Shown: piece by piece, positions 57,134 through 64,000 of the stretch
How the letters are laid out: each line of letters starts with the position of its first letter
Numbering within the stretch: the stretch's first letter is position 1
Origin: Geobacter sp. FeAm09
GTDB lineage: Bacteria > Desulfobacterota > Desulfuromonadia > Geobacterales > Pseudopelobacteraceae
NCBI RefSeq assembly: GCF_008330225.1
Contig: NZ_CP042466.1
Location: 186,001 to 250,000 of the forward strand
Direction of reading: 5' to 3'
Length of the DNA: 64,000 nt
Made by a program: the position numbers and the translations under genes
The notes under the pieces: model-generated
Seen by the model: the letters and a program-made list of their open reading frames with translations, nothing else
Told to the model about the DNA's origin: nothing
The model's database searches: none

Positions 57134-58996
57134 ATGTCGCAGAACAATGACAAAAACGGTGAACTGGAGAATTCCCCGATAAAGGGTATCGACCGGCGCG
57201 AATTCATCAAGCGTACCGCAGCCGGCGCCGGTGCCGTCGCGGTGGGCATGGTCATGGGGGGCTGCGGGACATCGTCGTCTGCCGCCACGGCCAGTACGGT
57301 CGCGGCAGTGGTGCCGTCCAAGAGCGCCTGGAAGTTCGCCGTCATGAACGATACCCAGTGGACCCAGACCGATGACGGCTACAACCCCGACGGCACGCCG
57401 GTGGGCATCATCGCCAAGTTGAACCAGGAGTTCATCAACAAGGGGGTCAAGTTCGTGGTGCAGACCGGCGACCTGACGGAAAAGGCCAGCTCGACCGGCA
57501 CCACCACCGCCACCAAGACGGTCAACGGCACGACCACGACCTACACCTACTCCAATACCGCCGCCGAGGACATGCGGGCGCTCTTTGCCCAGACCCTGTA
57601 CAATGCCGGGATCGGTTTCTTCCCCCTGCGCGGCAACCATGACAGCGCGGCAACCACGGCCACCGAGTTCCAGCGGGCCTTCCCCCAGGCCCAGAACGGC
57701 CAGATGAACACGACGCCGGCGGACGTCTTAAGCCTCACCAATCCCGATGCCGATCTCCAGCCCTCCCCCGTCAAAACCGGTTCCGCCTTCACCGTCGGTT
57801 CCAACTTCAGCAGCCCCAGCAGCAGCGTGAACAACCTGAAGGGGCTCTCCTACTCCTTCGATTACAACAACGCCCGCTTCGTGCTGCTCGACCAGTTCAA
57901 CACCGTCGATGGCTTCAACGCCGACGGGACCACCGCCTACGCCGTCGGCACGACCATCGCGGGACAGCAGAGCTGGATCGACACCGCCCTGGCCGGCAAG
58001 CCCAGCAGCGGTCACGCCTTTGTCTTCAGCCACAAGGGGATGATCACCGAAGACCACGTGGACGTGCTCTTCGGCTCCGACCCGTCGGCCACCAACTCTC
58101 CGGGACTGGACGCCTTCATCACCAGCCTGAAGAACAACAACGTCGGGTATCACTTCTGCGGCCACGACCACATGTACGACCGCAGCCTGGTGGCGACCTC
58201 CGACGGCACGACCGCCAAGGTGATGCAGATCGTGGGCGCCTCCAACAGCAGCAAGTTCTACTACCCCGCCAGCCCCTCCAACGACGTGACCTACTGCAGC
58301 GGCAAACGCCAGACCCTGGTCAAGCAGGAGTTGAACACCATCGGTTATTGCCTGGTGACCGTTGACGGCTCCCACGTGACGGTGGAGTACTACTCCGCCC
58401 CCGCCTATCCCGCACCGGTCAACGGCGGGGTGATCGCCACCACGCCGACCCTCACCTTCACCAAGCGGGAGACCTTCGGGTACAGCCTGAACGGCACCCA
58501 GTTCGTGGTGGCGGCCGGTTCCGCCTATACCACGGTACAGGATACGAGCACGGCGGGCAGCGGCACGGTCGCCAAGGTCCTGGCCGGTTCCAACGGCTAC
58601 ACGGTGACCGATCCCTCGGGACGCTTCTTCAGCGCCGTGGTCACCACCGGCTGGTACGCGGCCAACGCCACCGCCAGTGACATCCTGTTCCTGCGGGGCA
58701 TGTCGGCCTCCCTGGGGAGCAGCCAGACCGACATCTTCGCCCTCTCCCTGACCTACGACAAGACCAAGGTGACCGACGCCCAGATCCAGGCCGGCTCCTT
58801 CGCCCTGGCCGCGCCGGACGACAGCGGCAACTGGACCAACGCCGTGAACAAAAGCACCGGCGGCACGAAGAAGTTCGTGCTCGGCGCCTGGAAATCCAGC
58901 TACCCCCTGGGTACCTACGGCGTGGATACGACGAGCGGCACCGTCTGGGCGGTCGTCAACTACAACGGCTACTTTGCCGCCGTGGCCGGCGTCTAG
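57134..58996 (+). CDS. Tat-exported metallophosphoesterase, possible lipoprotein
   Basis: A 620-residue calcineurin-type phosphoesterase. The N-terminus has the twin-arginine motif DRREFIK (about residues 20-26), then a hydrophobic stretch ending GMVMGGC, a possible lipobox with Cys near 46. Metal-binding motifs follow in order: MNDTQW (first Asp), QTGDLTE, RGNHDSA, FSHKGM and CGHDHMYDR. The C-terminal 180 residues form a beta-rich domain of unknown type. ATG 57134 follows AAGGAGGAGATGAACGT. The tatA gene 18 bases downstream fits export by the Tat route. Substrate is unknown; phosphate esters or nucleotides are likely. Confidence 0.85.
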   Translation: MSQNNDKNGELENSPIKGIDRREFIKRTAAGAGAVAVGMVMGGCGTSSSAATASTVAAVVPSKSAWKFAVMNDTQWTQTDDGYNPDGTPVGIIAKLNQEFINKGVKFVVQTGDLTEKASSTGTTTATKTVNGTTTTYTYSNTAAEDMRALFAQTLYNAGIGFFPLRGNHDSAATTATEFQRAFPQAQNGQMNTTPADVLSLTNPDADLQPSPVKTGSAFTVGSNFSSPSSSVNNLKGLSYSFDYNNARFVLLDQFNTVDGFNADGTTAYAVGTTIAGQQSWIDTALAGKPSSGHAFVFSHKGMITEDHVDVLFGSDPSATNSPGLDAFITSLKNNNVGYHFCGHDHMYDRSLVATSDGTTAKVMQIVGASNSSKFYYPASPSNDVTYCSGKRQTLVKQELNTIGYCLVTVDGSHVTVEYYSAPAYPAPVNGGVIATTPTLTFTKRETFGYSLNGTQFVVAAGSAYTTVQDTSTAGSGTVAKVLAGSNGYTVTDPSGRFFSAVVTTGWYAANATASDILFLRGMSASLGSSQTDIFALSLTYDKTKVTDAQIQAGSFALAAPDDSGNWTNAVNKSTGGTKKFVLGAWKSSYPLGTYGVDTTSGTVWAVVNYNGYFAAVAGV

Positions 58997-59014
58997 GACG
59001 CGGAAAGGGACACC

Positions 59015-59185
59015 ATGTTCGGATTCGGCGTACCGGAACTGCTCATCGTCCTCGCCATCGTCGTGGTGGTCTTCGGCGCCGGCCGCCTGCCGGAGCTCGG
59101 CGGTGCCCTAGGCAAGACCATCCGCAATTTCAGGAAGGCGTCCGAAGGCAGGGACGAGATCGAGATCAAGGCGAAAGAAGCATAG
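59015..59185 (+). CDS. tatA: Twin-arginine translocase subunit TatA
   Basis: A 56-residue TatA/E protein. The single membrane helix is in [17 protein letters not shown], followed by the hinge [14 protein letters not shown] and an amphipathic helix with a charged tail ending KAKEA. It is too short for TatB. The ATG at 59015 follows GAAAGGGA. It is next to a Tat substrate gene and without tatB or tatC, so it is probably an additional TatA made with its substrate. The following terminator closes this unit. Confidence 0.93.
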   Translation: MFGFGVPELLIVLAIVVVVFGAGRLPELGGALGKTIRNFRKASEGRDEIEIKAKEA

Positions 59186-59208
59186 CGATCGCCACTGCCT
59201 TTAACGGC

Positions 59209-59247
59209 AAAGGCCCGCGCATGGTCATCATGTGCGGGCCTTTTTAA
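59209..59247 (+). terminator. Rho-independent terminator after tatA
   Basis: A long stem AAAGGCCCGCGCATG (59209-59223) pairs with CATGTGCGGGCCTTT (59229-59243), with one G-T pair and a five-base loop, ending in T run. It is the strongest terminator in this part of the window. Confidence 0.9.
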
Positions 59248-59338
59248 TGGGACGCGCTGACCTCTGTATGTTTATGTTGGCTGAATAAGCTGCTAAAGGC
59301 TCGGAGAAGGGGGCGACCTGCGAGCTTGGGTTTTATGT

Positions 59339-59367
59339 TTGACGTAAAGCGTAAAGCGGGCTACATT
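59339..59367 (+). promoter_or_regulatory. higBA promoter with GTAAAGC direct repeat
   Basis: TTGACG (59339-59344) and TACATT (59362-59367) are 17 bases apart. Two head-to-tail GTAAAGC repeats (59344-59350, 59351-59357) fill the spacer and are a likely HigA operator. The predicted start at about 59374 is next to the higB ATG at 59375. Confidence 0.65.
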
Positions 59368-59374
59368 GATTACC

Positions 59375-59653
59375 ATGATCCGGTCATTCGCCTGCAAGCA
59401 AACTGAAAAGTTCTATCACGGCGAACGCGTCCCGCGTTTTCAGGCTTTTGCCCAACAGGCTGAAAAAAGACTGCAAATTCTCGAAAGCGCCACCTGCGTG
59501 GAAGATTTGATGAACCTGCCAAGCAACCGCTTCGAGGCTTTGGGTGGCGACCGGAAGGGCCGGCAAAGCATACGCATCAACCAGCAATGGCGGATCTGCT
59601 TCGAGTGGCGGGAGGATGGCCCGTACAACGTGGAGATTGTCGATTATCATTGA
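59375..59653 (+). CDS. higB: HigB-type toxin (RelE/ParE superfamily)
   Basis: A 92-residue mRNA-interferase-type toxin. The start MIRSFACKQTEKFYHGE, the middle LQILESATCVEDLMNLPSNRFEAL and the end INQQWRICFEW...VEIVDYH are characteristic of the HigB/Killer family that cleaves mRNA on the ribosome. An in-frame TTG nine bases upstream is less likely. The toxin-first order, with the antitoxin 14 bases later, is the rule for higBA. The predicted transcription start lies at the start codon, so the mRNA may be almost leaderless. Confidence 0.9.
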   Translation: MIRSFACKQTEKFYHGERVPRFQAFAQQAEKRLQILESATCVEDLMNLPSNRFEALGGDRKGRQSIRINQQWRICFEWREDGPYNVEIVDYH

Positions 59654-59667
59654 AAGGGAAAATCTTT

Positions 59668-59964
59668 ATGAATGCCATGCGCCCCATACACCCCGGCGAA
59701 ATCCTGAAGGATGAACTTGCCGAGATCGACATGACGGCCAACGCCTTTGCGCACGCCCTGCATGTGCCCGCAAACCGGATTACGGCCATCCTGAACGGCA
59801 CCCGTTCCATCACTGCCGACACCGCGCTGCGCATCTCCCGTTATTTCGGCACGACGCCGGAATTTTGGCTGAACCTCCAGACGGCATACGACCTGAAGGT
59901 TGCCCGGCAGACCGTTGGCGACAAGATTGAGCTGAGTGTAACCCCGATGAAGCAGGCGGCGTGA
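59668..59964 (+). CDS. higA: HigA antitoxin
   Basis: A 98-residue helix-turn-helix (XRE family, VapI/HigA type) antitoxin. Its core is MRPIHPGEILKDELAEIDMTANAFAHAL, followed by NRITAILNGTRSITADTALRISRYFG and FWLNLQTAYDL. It neutralises HigB and represses the operon by binding the promoter repeats. The ATG at 59668 with AAAGGGA upstream was chosen; the open frame extends further upstream through the toxin gene in another frame. Confidence 0.92.
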   Translation: MNAMRPIHPGEILKDELAEIDMTANAFAHALHVPANRITAILNGTRSITADTALRISRYFGTTPEFWLNLQTAYDLKVARQTVGDKIELSVTPMKQAA

Positions 59965-60087
59965 GGGGGATCGTAGAATTATGACATTACCATTATTTAT
60001 TCCCAGTAACGTCTGTCATGGTTCCCCACGGTAGCTCAAAATCCTTTTTTCGAGGGCAGCCCCCACAGTCCTGCATGGATACCACGC

Positions 60088-60525
60088 TTATTTAGGTGAT
60101 AGAAAGAACCACACGACGACCAAGCTAAGCCCACATATATCTCCCGCCACTGTACTCCATGGGTTTCCAAACTGATCTGCTAGCCACTGTTTTCCGGTGA
60201 CCTGGGACTCCGTTCGCATTTTTGCGCATTCCCGCGAATGTCGGAAATCTTTGGATATTGAAACGATCAATAACAACACGGATGCGAGAAGCGGCACAAT
60301 AGTAAATGACCCAGGGCCAACGACCCAATTAAAGATACACCATCCAAAAGCGACCGCAGCCGCTACTCCTCCGACACTTCCAATAAAGCCAGCGACAGTG
60401 GAACGCAGCCAAACGGATGCTTTAGTGAGTGCAAAAGCAATTGGAGCACCAGCTACAAGCGCCCCCAACCTGGACATTACGAGTGATAGCGGCAGTACAA
60501 TGATGTAGGCCAGTATAGTTCGCAT
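60088..60525 (-). CDS. Small membrane protein of unknown function
   Basis: A 145-residue protein with about four membrane segments (near residues 3-20, 24-36, 44-70 and 76-90) and a further hydrophobic end (about 127-143). A charged, cysteine-containing loop (FRHSRECAKMRTESQ) lies between. The ATG at 60525 follows GAGGAATG. No family is recognised. It lies beside the nuclease-like gene on the same strand, in an accessory island after higBA, so a role linked to either is possible but not shown. Confidence 0.6.
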   Translation of the reverse strand: MRTILAYIIVLPLSLVMSRLGALVAGAPIAFALTKASVWLRSTVAGFIGSVGGVAAAVAFGWCIFNWVVGPGSFTIVPLLASVLLLIVSISKDFRHSRECAKMRTESQVTGKQWLADQFGNPWSTVAGDICGLSLVVVWFFLSPK

Positions 60526-60659
60526 TTACATTCCTCTTCTTGAAAAACTCCCGAAAGGATTTGGTCGACAATTTCCATCTTGTGTGGAAAAAATGAAAAA
60601 TGGAGGGGACACCCACCCGATCAAAACGGGATATGTAGGCGCGGCCCCATAAATATTTC

Positions 60660-61844
60660 CTACCCTTGCTCAACTTCCGCCTTGCTATTTCTTTCCCTCT
60701 TGAAATTCCCATCATCCTGACACCATGCCAAGGCGTCAAAAATGACCTCCGACAACCGCATGATACTTTCCGGCTTATCCAGAACAACACTGTTGCCGCC
60801 TGTCCCAAGCACAAGCCCTCTCTTGGCGATTCCCGCCTTGTGCAATTCAGTCAACTCAATGGGAAAATACGCCAGTGGTTTGGCGCGGTCGCCCAGATAG
60901 CGTACAATCCAGCGGTTGACCTTGCCCTGATATAGTACGGTGTAGTATGATTCCGTATCTTTTCCAACAACTTCGTCCGTGTTGACCACTCCGTTCAACA
61001 TGTCTTTCAAAATAGACAATAATTTCAACTCTGCAGCGGTTGTAATTATTCTGGGGTTGCTTGGATCGGCAACACTCTCCTGGGAGTCCTCGGGGACTGG
61101 TGCTAGTTCCGGCGCTGTATTGAATGGTACCGGCGGCGCGGAAAGTCCGGTAACGACCATTTTGCTGATGGCATCGGCAACTGCTCGCTTGATCAAGGGG
61201 GTTATGGTGTCCAGTACCCTTGGTGTGAGCTTTGCGACGAGTTTTGCACGGTTGGCCACGAAGCGGACGAATTCTTGATCCACATCGCGTAGGCAGCTTT
61301 CAATTACTTCCTGGAACTGTTCCTGATAGACTCTTTCTTCGGCGAAGGTTCGCAGTTGATCGGGCCGAAAACACCCATAACGGAATTGGGCAAGTTGCTC
61401 CATATCTGATTCTGACAAGGCATCAAAATTTACTTTCAGGAACGGGCTTTCATCCATCACGTTGGGTAGTTTCAAATCAGTGAAGAAGCGCCATTCACGG
61501 CCATTAGTGATCGCAGCGACGGAGACACCGGGGGTGGAGTTAAAGTAACGGGCGAGTTGTCCGGCATGGTTGGTCAGTTTTTCATTGAAAGATTTGGCTT
61601 CGACAAACATGACCGGATTGCCGTCGGAGAAGAGAGCATAATCTACTCGTTCATTGGCCTTTACTCCCGGCAGGTTTGCACCGTATTCGGCTTTCACTTT
61701 TTGTGGATCAAAAGGACTGAAGTCGAGGATGTTGAGGAAGGGGAGTATCAAGGCCTGTTTGGTGGTTTCCTCCGTCGAGCAGTGGGGGCCAACCGTCTTA
61801 ATGTGCTCCACATGGGCCAGCAGTTTTTCCTTGAACTCTTGCAT
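60660..61844 (-). CDS. Stand-alone HsdR-N-type PD-(D/E)XK nuclease-like protein
   Basis: A 394-residue protein. The first 150 residues match the type I restriction HsdR N-terminal domain family: EETTKQALILPFLNILDF, then the catalytic pattern D68 in ERVDYALF and E82-x-K84 in MFVEAKSF. The C-terminal half has no helicase motifs; it ends in a separate domain with VNRWIVRYLG and YFPIELTEL that I do not recognise. SD GGAGGGG precedes the ATG. It is not next to hsdM or hsdS. It may be a defence nuclease or a DNA-repair-type protein. The neighbourhood (higBA, membrane protein) looks like an accessory island. Confidence 0.72.
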   Translation of the reverse strand: MQEFKEKLLAHVEHIKTVGPHCSTEETTKQALILPFLNILDFSPFDPQKVKAEYGANLPGVKANERVDYALFSDGNPVMFVEAKSFNEKLTNHAGQLARYFNSTPGVSVAAITNGREWRFFTDLKLPNVMDESPFLKVNFDALSESDMEQLAQFRYGCFRPDQLRTFAEERVYQEQFQEVIESCLRDVDQEFVRFVANRAKLVAKLTPRVLDTITPLIKRAVADAISKMVVTGLSAPPVPFNTAPELAPVPEDSQESVADPSNPRIITTAAELKLLSILKDMLNGVVNTDEVVGKDTESYYTVLYQGKVNRWIVRYLGDRAKPLAYFPIELTELHKAGIAKRGLVLGTGGNSVVLDKPESIMRLSEVIFDALAWCQDDGNFKRERNSKAEVEQG

Positions 61845-62305
61845 GATCCCCCCTCCGTTGATTGGAATTCATAGGCTAGTGTTTCAGAAAAACTTTATCT
61901 GTTGCTACTCGTCGTCTTGTTTTGTACCCCCTCTTATTAAGGCAAATCCACTTGTACTCCCTGTAAACGCAAATTTCAATCGCAAAATCAGTATGTTAAA
62001 ACAATTGACACTCTTCCGAAAATGTTAAAAAAATTAACATAAAAAGACTGTTTTAGCCGCCTTCTTCAAACTGCCTGTTATCATTCAAAAAAAACTCCAG
62101 TAACCTCCAGAAACCCCTCTTTGTGTCATTTTGACCCATGCCCCCATCCCCCGGATTCCCGAGGTGGCGGGCGGCCAGCTCGGATCAAGGCGTAAATCCG
62201 TAGCACCCCGCCGCCCGTTTTTCCTGCTTGACAATCACACTTAATAAAACTAACATTTAGTTATCCGAACAATTCGGGTAGCTATTTTTAACCGCAGGAC
62301 GGATT
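61845..62305. other. 461-base intergenic region ahead of the marR gene
   Basis: It is AT-rich at first, with TGTTAAAAAAATTAACA (a 7-base inverted repeat near 62024-62040), and then a GC-rich stretch with little structure. The marR promoter and operator are at its end. No reading frame is convincing. The left part may hold the promoter of the nuclease-like gene, but no clear -35/-10 pair was found. Confidence 0.5.
62228..62262 (+). promoter_or_regulatory. marR promoter with overlapping operator palindrome
   Basis: TTGACA (62228-62233) and TAACAT (62251-62256) are 17 bases apart. A perfect inverted repeat AACTAA-cat-TTAGTT (62248-62262) covers the -10 box. A second dyad CCGAA-caa-TTCGG follows at 62265-62277. 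These are the expected sites for autorepression by the MarR protein encoded directly downstream. Confidence 0.7.
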
Positions 62306-62734
62306 ATGGAACAGATCGAGCGCATAGCCCAGCTCTACCCGGTCATCATGCGGGTCATGGGGAGGATCAGGAGCATCGTCCACGAGGGGATGGACCTGAC
62401 CTACAACCAGTACAAGATGCTCTTGACCATCTACGACCGGGGCAACTGCACCCTGAACGTGCTGGCCAAGGAACTCCAGATCGCCATGAGCTCGGCCAGC
62501 GAGATGGTGGACCGGCTGGTCAACCTGGGATTCGTGTACCGCACCGTGGATGAGGACAATCGCCGCCAGGTGATGATCTACACCACGGAAAAGGGCGAGG
62601 AACTGATCCGTGAGCTGCGCCGGGGGATCGTGGAGAATTACCGCACCCTGCTGGATCGGCTGCCGCCCCGGGACCAGGAACGGCTGGTGGTTGCCTTTGA
62701 AAGTCTGGCGGAGATTCTCGGAAAGCTGGAATAG
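62306..62734 (+). CDS. MarR-family transcriptional regulator
   Basis: A 142-residue winged-helix regulator. The dimerisation helices are at both ends. The central domain reads LTYNQYKMLLTIYDRGNCTLNVLAKELQIAMSSASEMVDRLVNLGFVYR, with recognition helix SSASEMVDRLV, and the wing has DEDNRRQVMIYTTEKGEELI. It is likely to repress its own operon, including the hemY gene 37 bases downstream, through the palindromes upstream. The ligand is unknown; a haem intermediate or an aromatic compound is conceivable. Confidence 0.9.
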   Translation: MEQIERIAQLYPVIMRVMGRIRSIVHEGMDLTYNQYKMLLTIYDRGNCTLNVLAKELQIAMSSASEMVDRLVNLGFVYRTVDEDNRRQVMIYTTEKGEELIRELRRGIVENYRTLLDRLPPRDQERLVVAFESLAEILGKLE

Positions 62735-62771
62735 GGCAGGTACCGACTTTGACGGCAAGAAGGAGGCTGTG

Positions 62772-64000
62772 ATGAAAAAGGTGATCGTGGTTGGCGGCGG
62801 CATTTCGGGGTTGGCGACGGCCTGGCTGCTCAGGGACAAGGCGCGCGCGGCGGGGGTGGAACTGGAGCTGACCCTGTTGGAGAAGGAAGAGCGGGTCGGC
62901 GGCAAGATCTGGAGCATCAAGGCCGACGGCTATACCTGCGAATGGGGCCCCAACGGCTTTCTTGACAGCAAGCCCCAGACCCTGGAACTCTGCTCGGCCA
63001 TCGGCGTCAACGGCAATCTGCACCGCAGCAACGACAACGCCCGCAAACGCTTTATCTTCTCCGGGGGGGAGCTGCACCGCCTGCCGGAGAACGGCCCCTC
63101 CTTCCTGAAGAGCCGGCTGATCTCCTGGCCCGGCAAACTGCGCCTGGCCCTGGAACCGACGCCGTTCATCGCCAGGGCCCCCGAGGGGGTGGACGAGACC
63201 CTGGCCGCATTCGGCCGCCGCAGGCTGGGCAAGGAGGCGCTGGACAAGCTGATCGCCCCCATGGTGTCGGGCATCTTTGCCGGCGACCCGGAGACCATGT
63301 CGCTCGTCTCCTGTTTCCCGCGCATTGCGGAACTGGAGCGGGAGTACGGCGGGCTGGTCCGGGCCATGGTCATGCTGGCCAAAAAGAAAAAGCGGGAACG
63401 GGCCGAGGGCAAGGCGGTCTCCAGCGCCGCCGGGCCGGGCGGCGTCCTGACCTCGTTCCGCGAGGGCATCCAGTACCTGACCGACGCCCTGGCCGCATCC
63501 CTGGGAGACATCGTGAAGCCGTCCAGCCCGGTGGTGGCCGTGGAGAAGGGGGAGAGCGTCCCCTACCGCGTGCGCTGCGCCGACGGCAGCGAGCAGGAGG
63601 CGGACGTGGTCATCGTCGCCGCCCCCGCCTTTGCCACGGCCGAGATGCTTGCCGGCCTGGACGCGGGGATTTCCGGGGTATTGCGCCAGATACCCTATGC
63701 CACCATGACCGTGATCTGCTTCGGCTACGAGCGCGACCGCATCGCCCACCCCCTGGACGGCTTCGGCTATCTGGTCCCCAAGAAGGAGGGGCGCAGCATC
63801 CTGGGCACCCTGTGGGATTCCAGCATGTTCGAGAACCGCGCGCCCGAGGGGAAGGTGCTCCTGCGCAGCATGATGGGCGGTGCCTGTTTTCCGGAGTACA
63901 TCAACCTGAGCGACGACGAGGTGGCGGCGCGGGTCAAGCGTGACCTCAAGGATATGATGGGGATCGACACCGACCCGTCGTTCGTGCGGATCTTCCGCCA
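62772..64000 (+). CDS. hemY: Protoporphyrinogen oxidase (HemY/HemG type), 3'-truncated by window end
   Basis: The first 409 codons of an FAD-dependent amine-oxidase-family enzyme are present; the gene continues beyond the window. The N-terminal FAD-binding motif is VIVVGGGISGLATAWLLRD. LEKEERVGGKIWSI and YTCEWGPNGFLDS follow, with LIAPMVSGIFAGDPETMS, a typical PPOX sequence. The enzyme oxidises protoporphyrinogen IX to protoporphyrin IX in haem synthesis. AGGAGG ends five bases before the ATG at 62772. Transcription with the marR gene suggests regulated haem synthesis. Confidence 0.92.
   Translation, partial: MKKVIVVGGGISGLATAWLLRDKARAAGVELELTLLEKEERVGGKIWSIKADGYTCEWGPNGFLDSKPQTLELCSAIGVNGNLHRSNDNARKRFIFSGGELHRLPENGPSFLKSRLISWPGKLRLALEPTPFIARAPEGVDETLAAFGRRRLGKEALDKLIAPMVSGIFAGDPETMSLVSCFPRIAELEREYGGLVRAMVMLAKKKKRERAEGKAVSSAAGPGGVLTSFREGIQYLTDALAASLGDIVKPSSPVVAVEKGESVPYRVRCADGSEQEADVVIVAAPAFATAEMLAGLDAGISGVLRQIPYATMTVICFGYERDRIAHPLDGFGYLVPKKEGRSILGTLWDSSMFENRAPEGKVLLRSMMGGACFPEYINLSDDEVAARVKRDLKDMMGIDTDPSFVRIFR

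Overview
The window looks like chromosomal DNA of a GC-rich, Geobacter/Pelobacter-type member of the Desulfuromonadia (Desulfobacterota). This is inferred from the gene families and their arrangement: GH57 glycosidase beside a nucleotidyltransferase fused to a degenerate phosphomannomutase, futalosine-pathway menaquinone synthesis (mqnE), glnK-amtB behind a -24/-12 promoter, many stand-alone histidine kinases, and small dispersed palindromic elements. No tRNA, rRNA, CRISPR array, complete insertion sequence or prophage was seen.

Left part (1-27.7 kb), mostly housekeeping. On the minus strand: the start of cstA, galT, a GH57 glycosidase, a sugar-nucleotide pyrophosphorylase fusion, a two-component pair, cysS and a TSP3-repeat OmpA protein. 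After a convergent terminator come slyD, yggU, divIVA and yggT. On the plus strand: a DUF3426 zinc-ribbon protein, an inositol phosphatase, a FabH-type synthase, and an ECF sigma operon with a membrane protein and a Spy/CnrX-like periplasmic protein. Then on the minus strand: a methyltransferase, mqnE, ispF, gpsA, a HEAT-like protein and gyrA.

Middle part (27.8-50 kb): one long minus-strand surface-polysaccharide locus, much more AT-rich between about 31 and 42 kb. Read in the direction of transcription it starts with gmd, a UDP-glucuronate epimerase and a full CDP-tyvelose set (rfbF, rfbG, rfbH, CDP-paratose synthase, rfbE). It continues with a Wzx flippase, five glycosyltransferases, a Wzy-type polymerase, a radical SAM protein, a translationally coupled LtaS-like phosphotransferase/GDPD-like phosphodiesterase pair, an initiating sugar transferase and a Wzi-like outer-membrane protein. 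I infer a Wzx/Wzy-dependent glycan containing tyvelose, possibly decorated with a glycerophosphate-type group.

Right part (50-64 kb): cardiolipin synthase, a Rieske protein, an ammonium-assimilation group (outer-membrane protein, glnK, amtB, histidine kinase), a CbpA-type co-chaperone, a Tat-exported metallophosphoesterase followed by tatA, a higBA toxin-antitoxin pair, a stand-alone HsdR-N-type nuclease, and a MarR regulator ahead of a protoporphyrinogen oxidase that runs off the window.

Three genes (gyrA, wzx, cls) are each interrupted by a single-base frameshift, and in each case adding one base to a G/C homopolymer restores the frame. Because gyrA is essential, base-calling errors are the first explanation. 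Four small inverted-repeat elements, a sigma-54 promoter, an ECF-type promoter, a MarR operator and a higBA promoter that would give an almost leaderless mRNA are the main non-coding signals.
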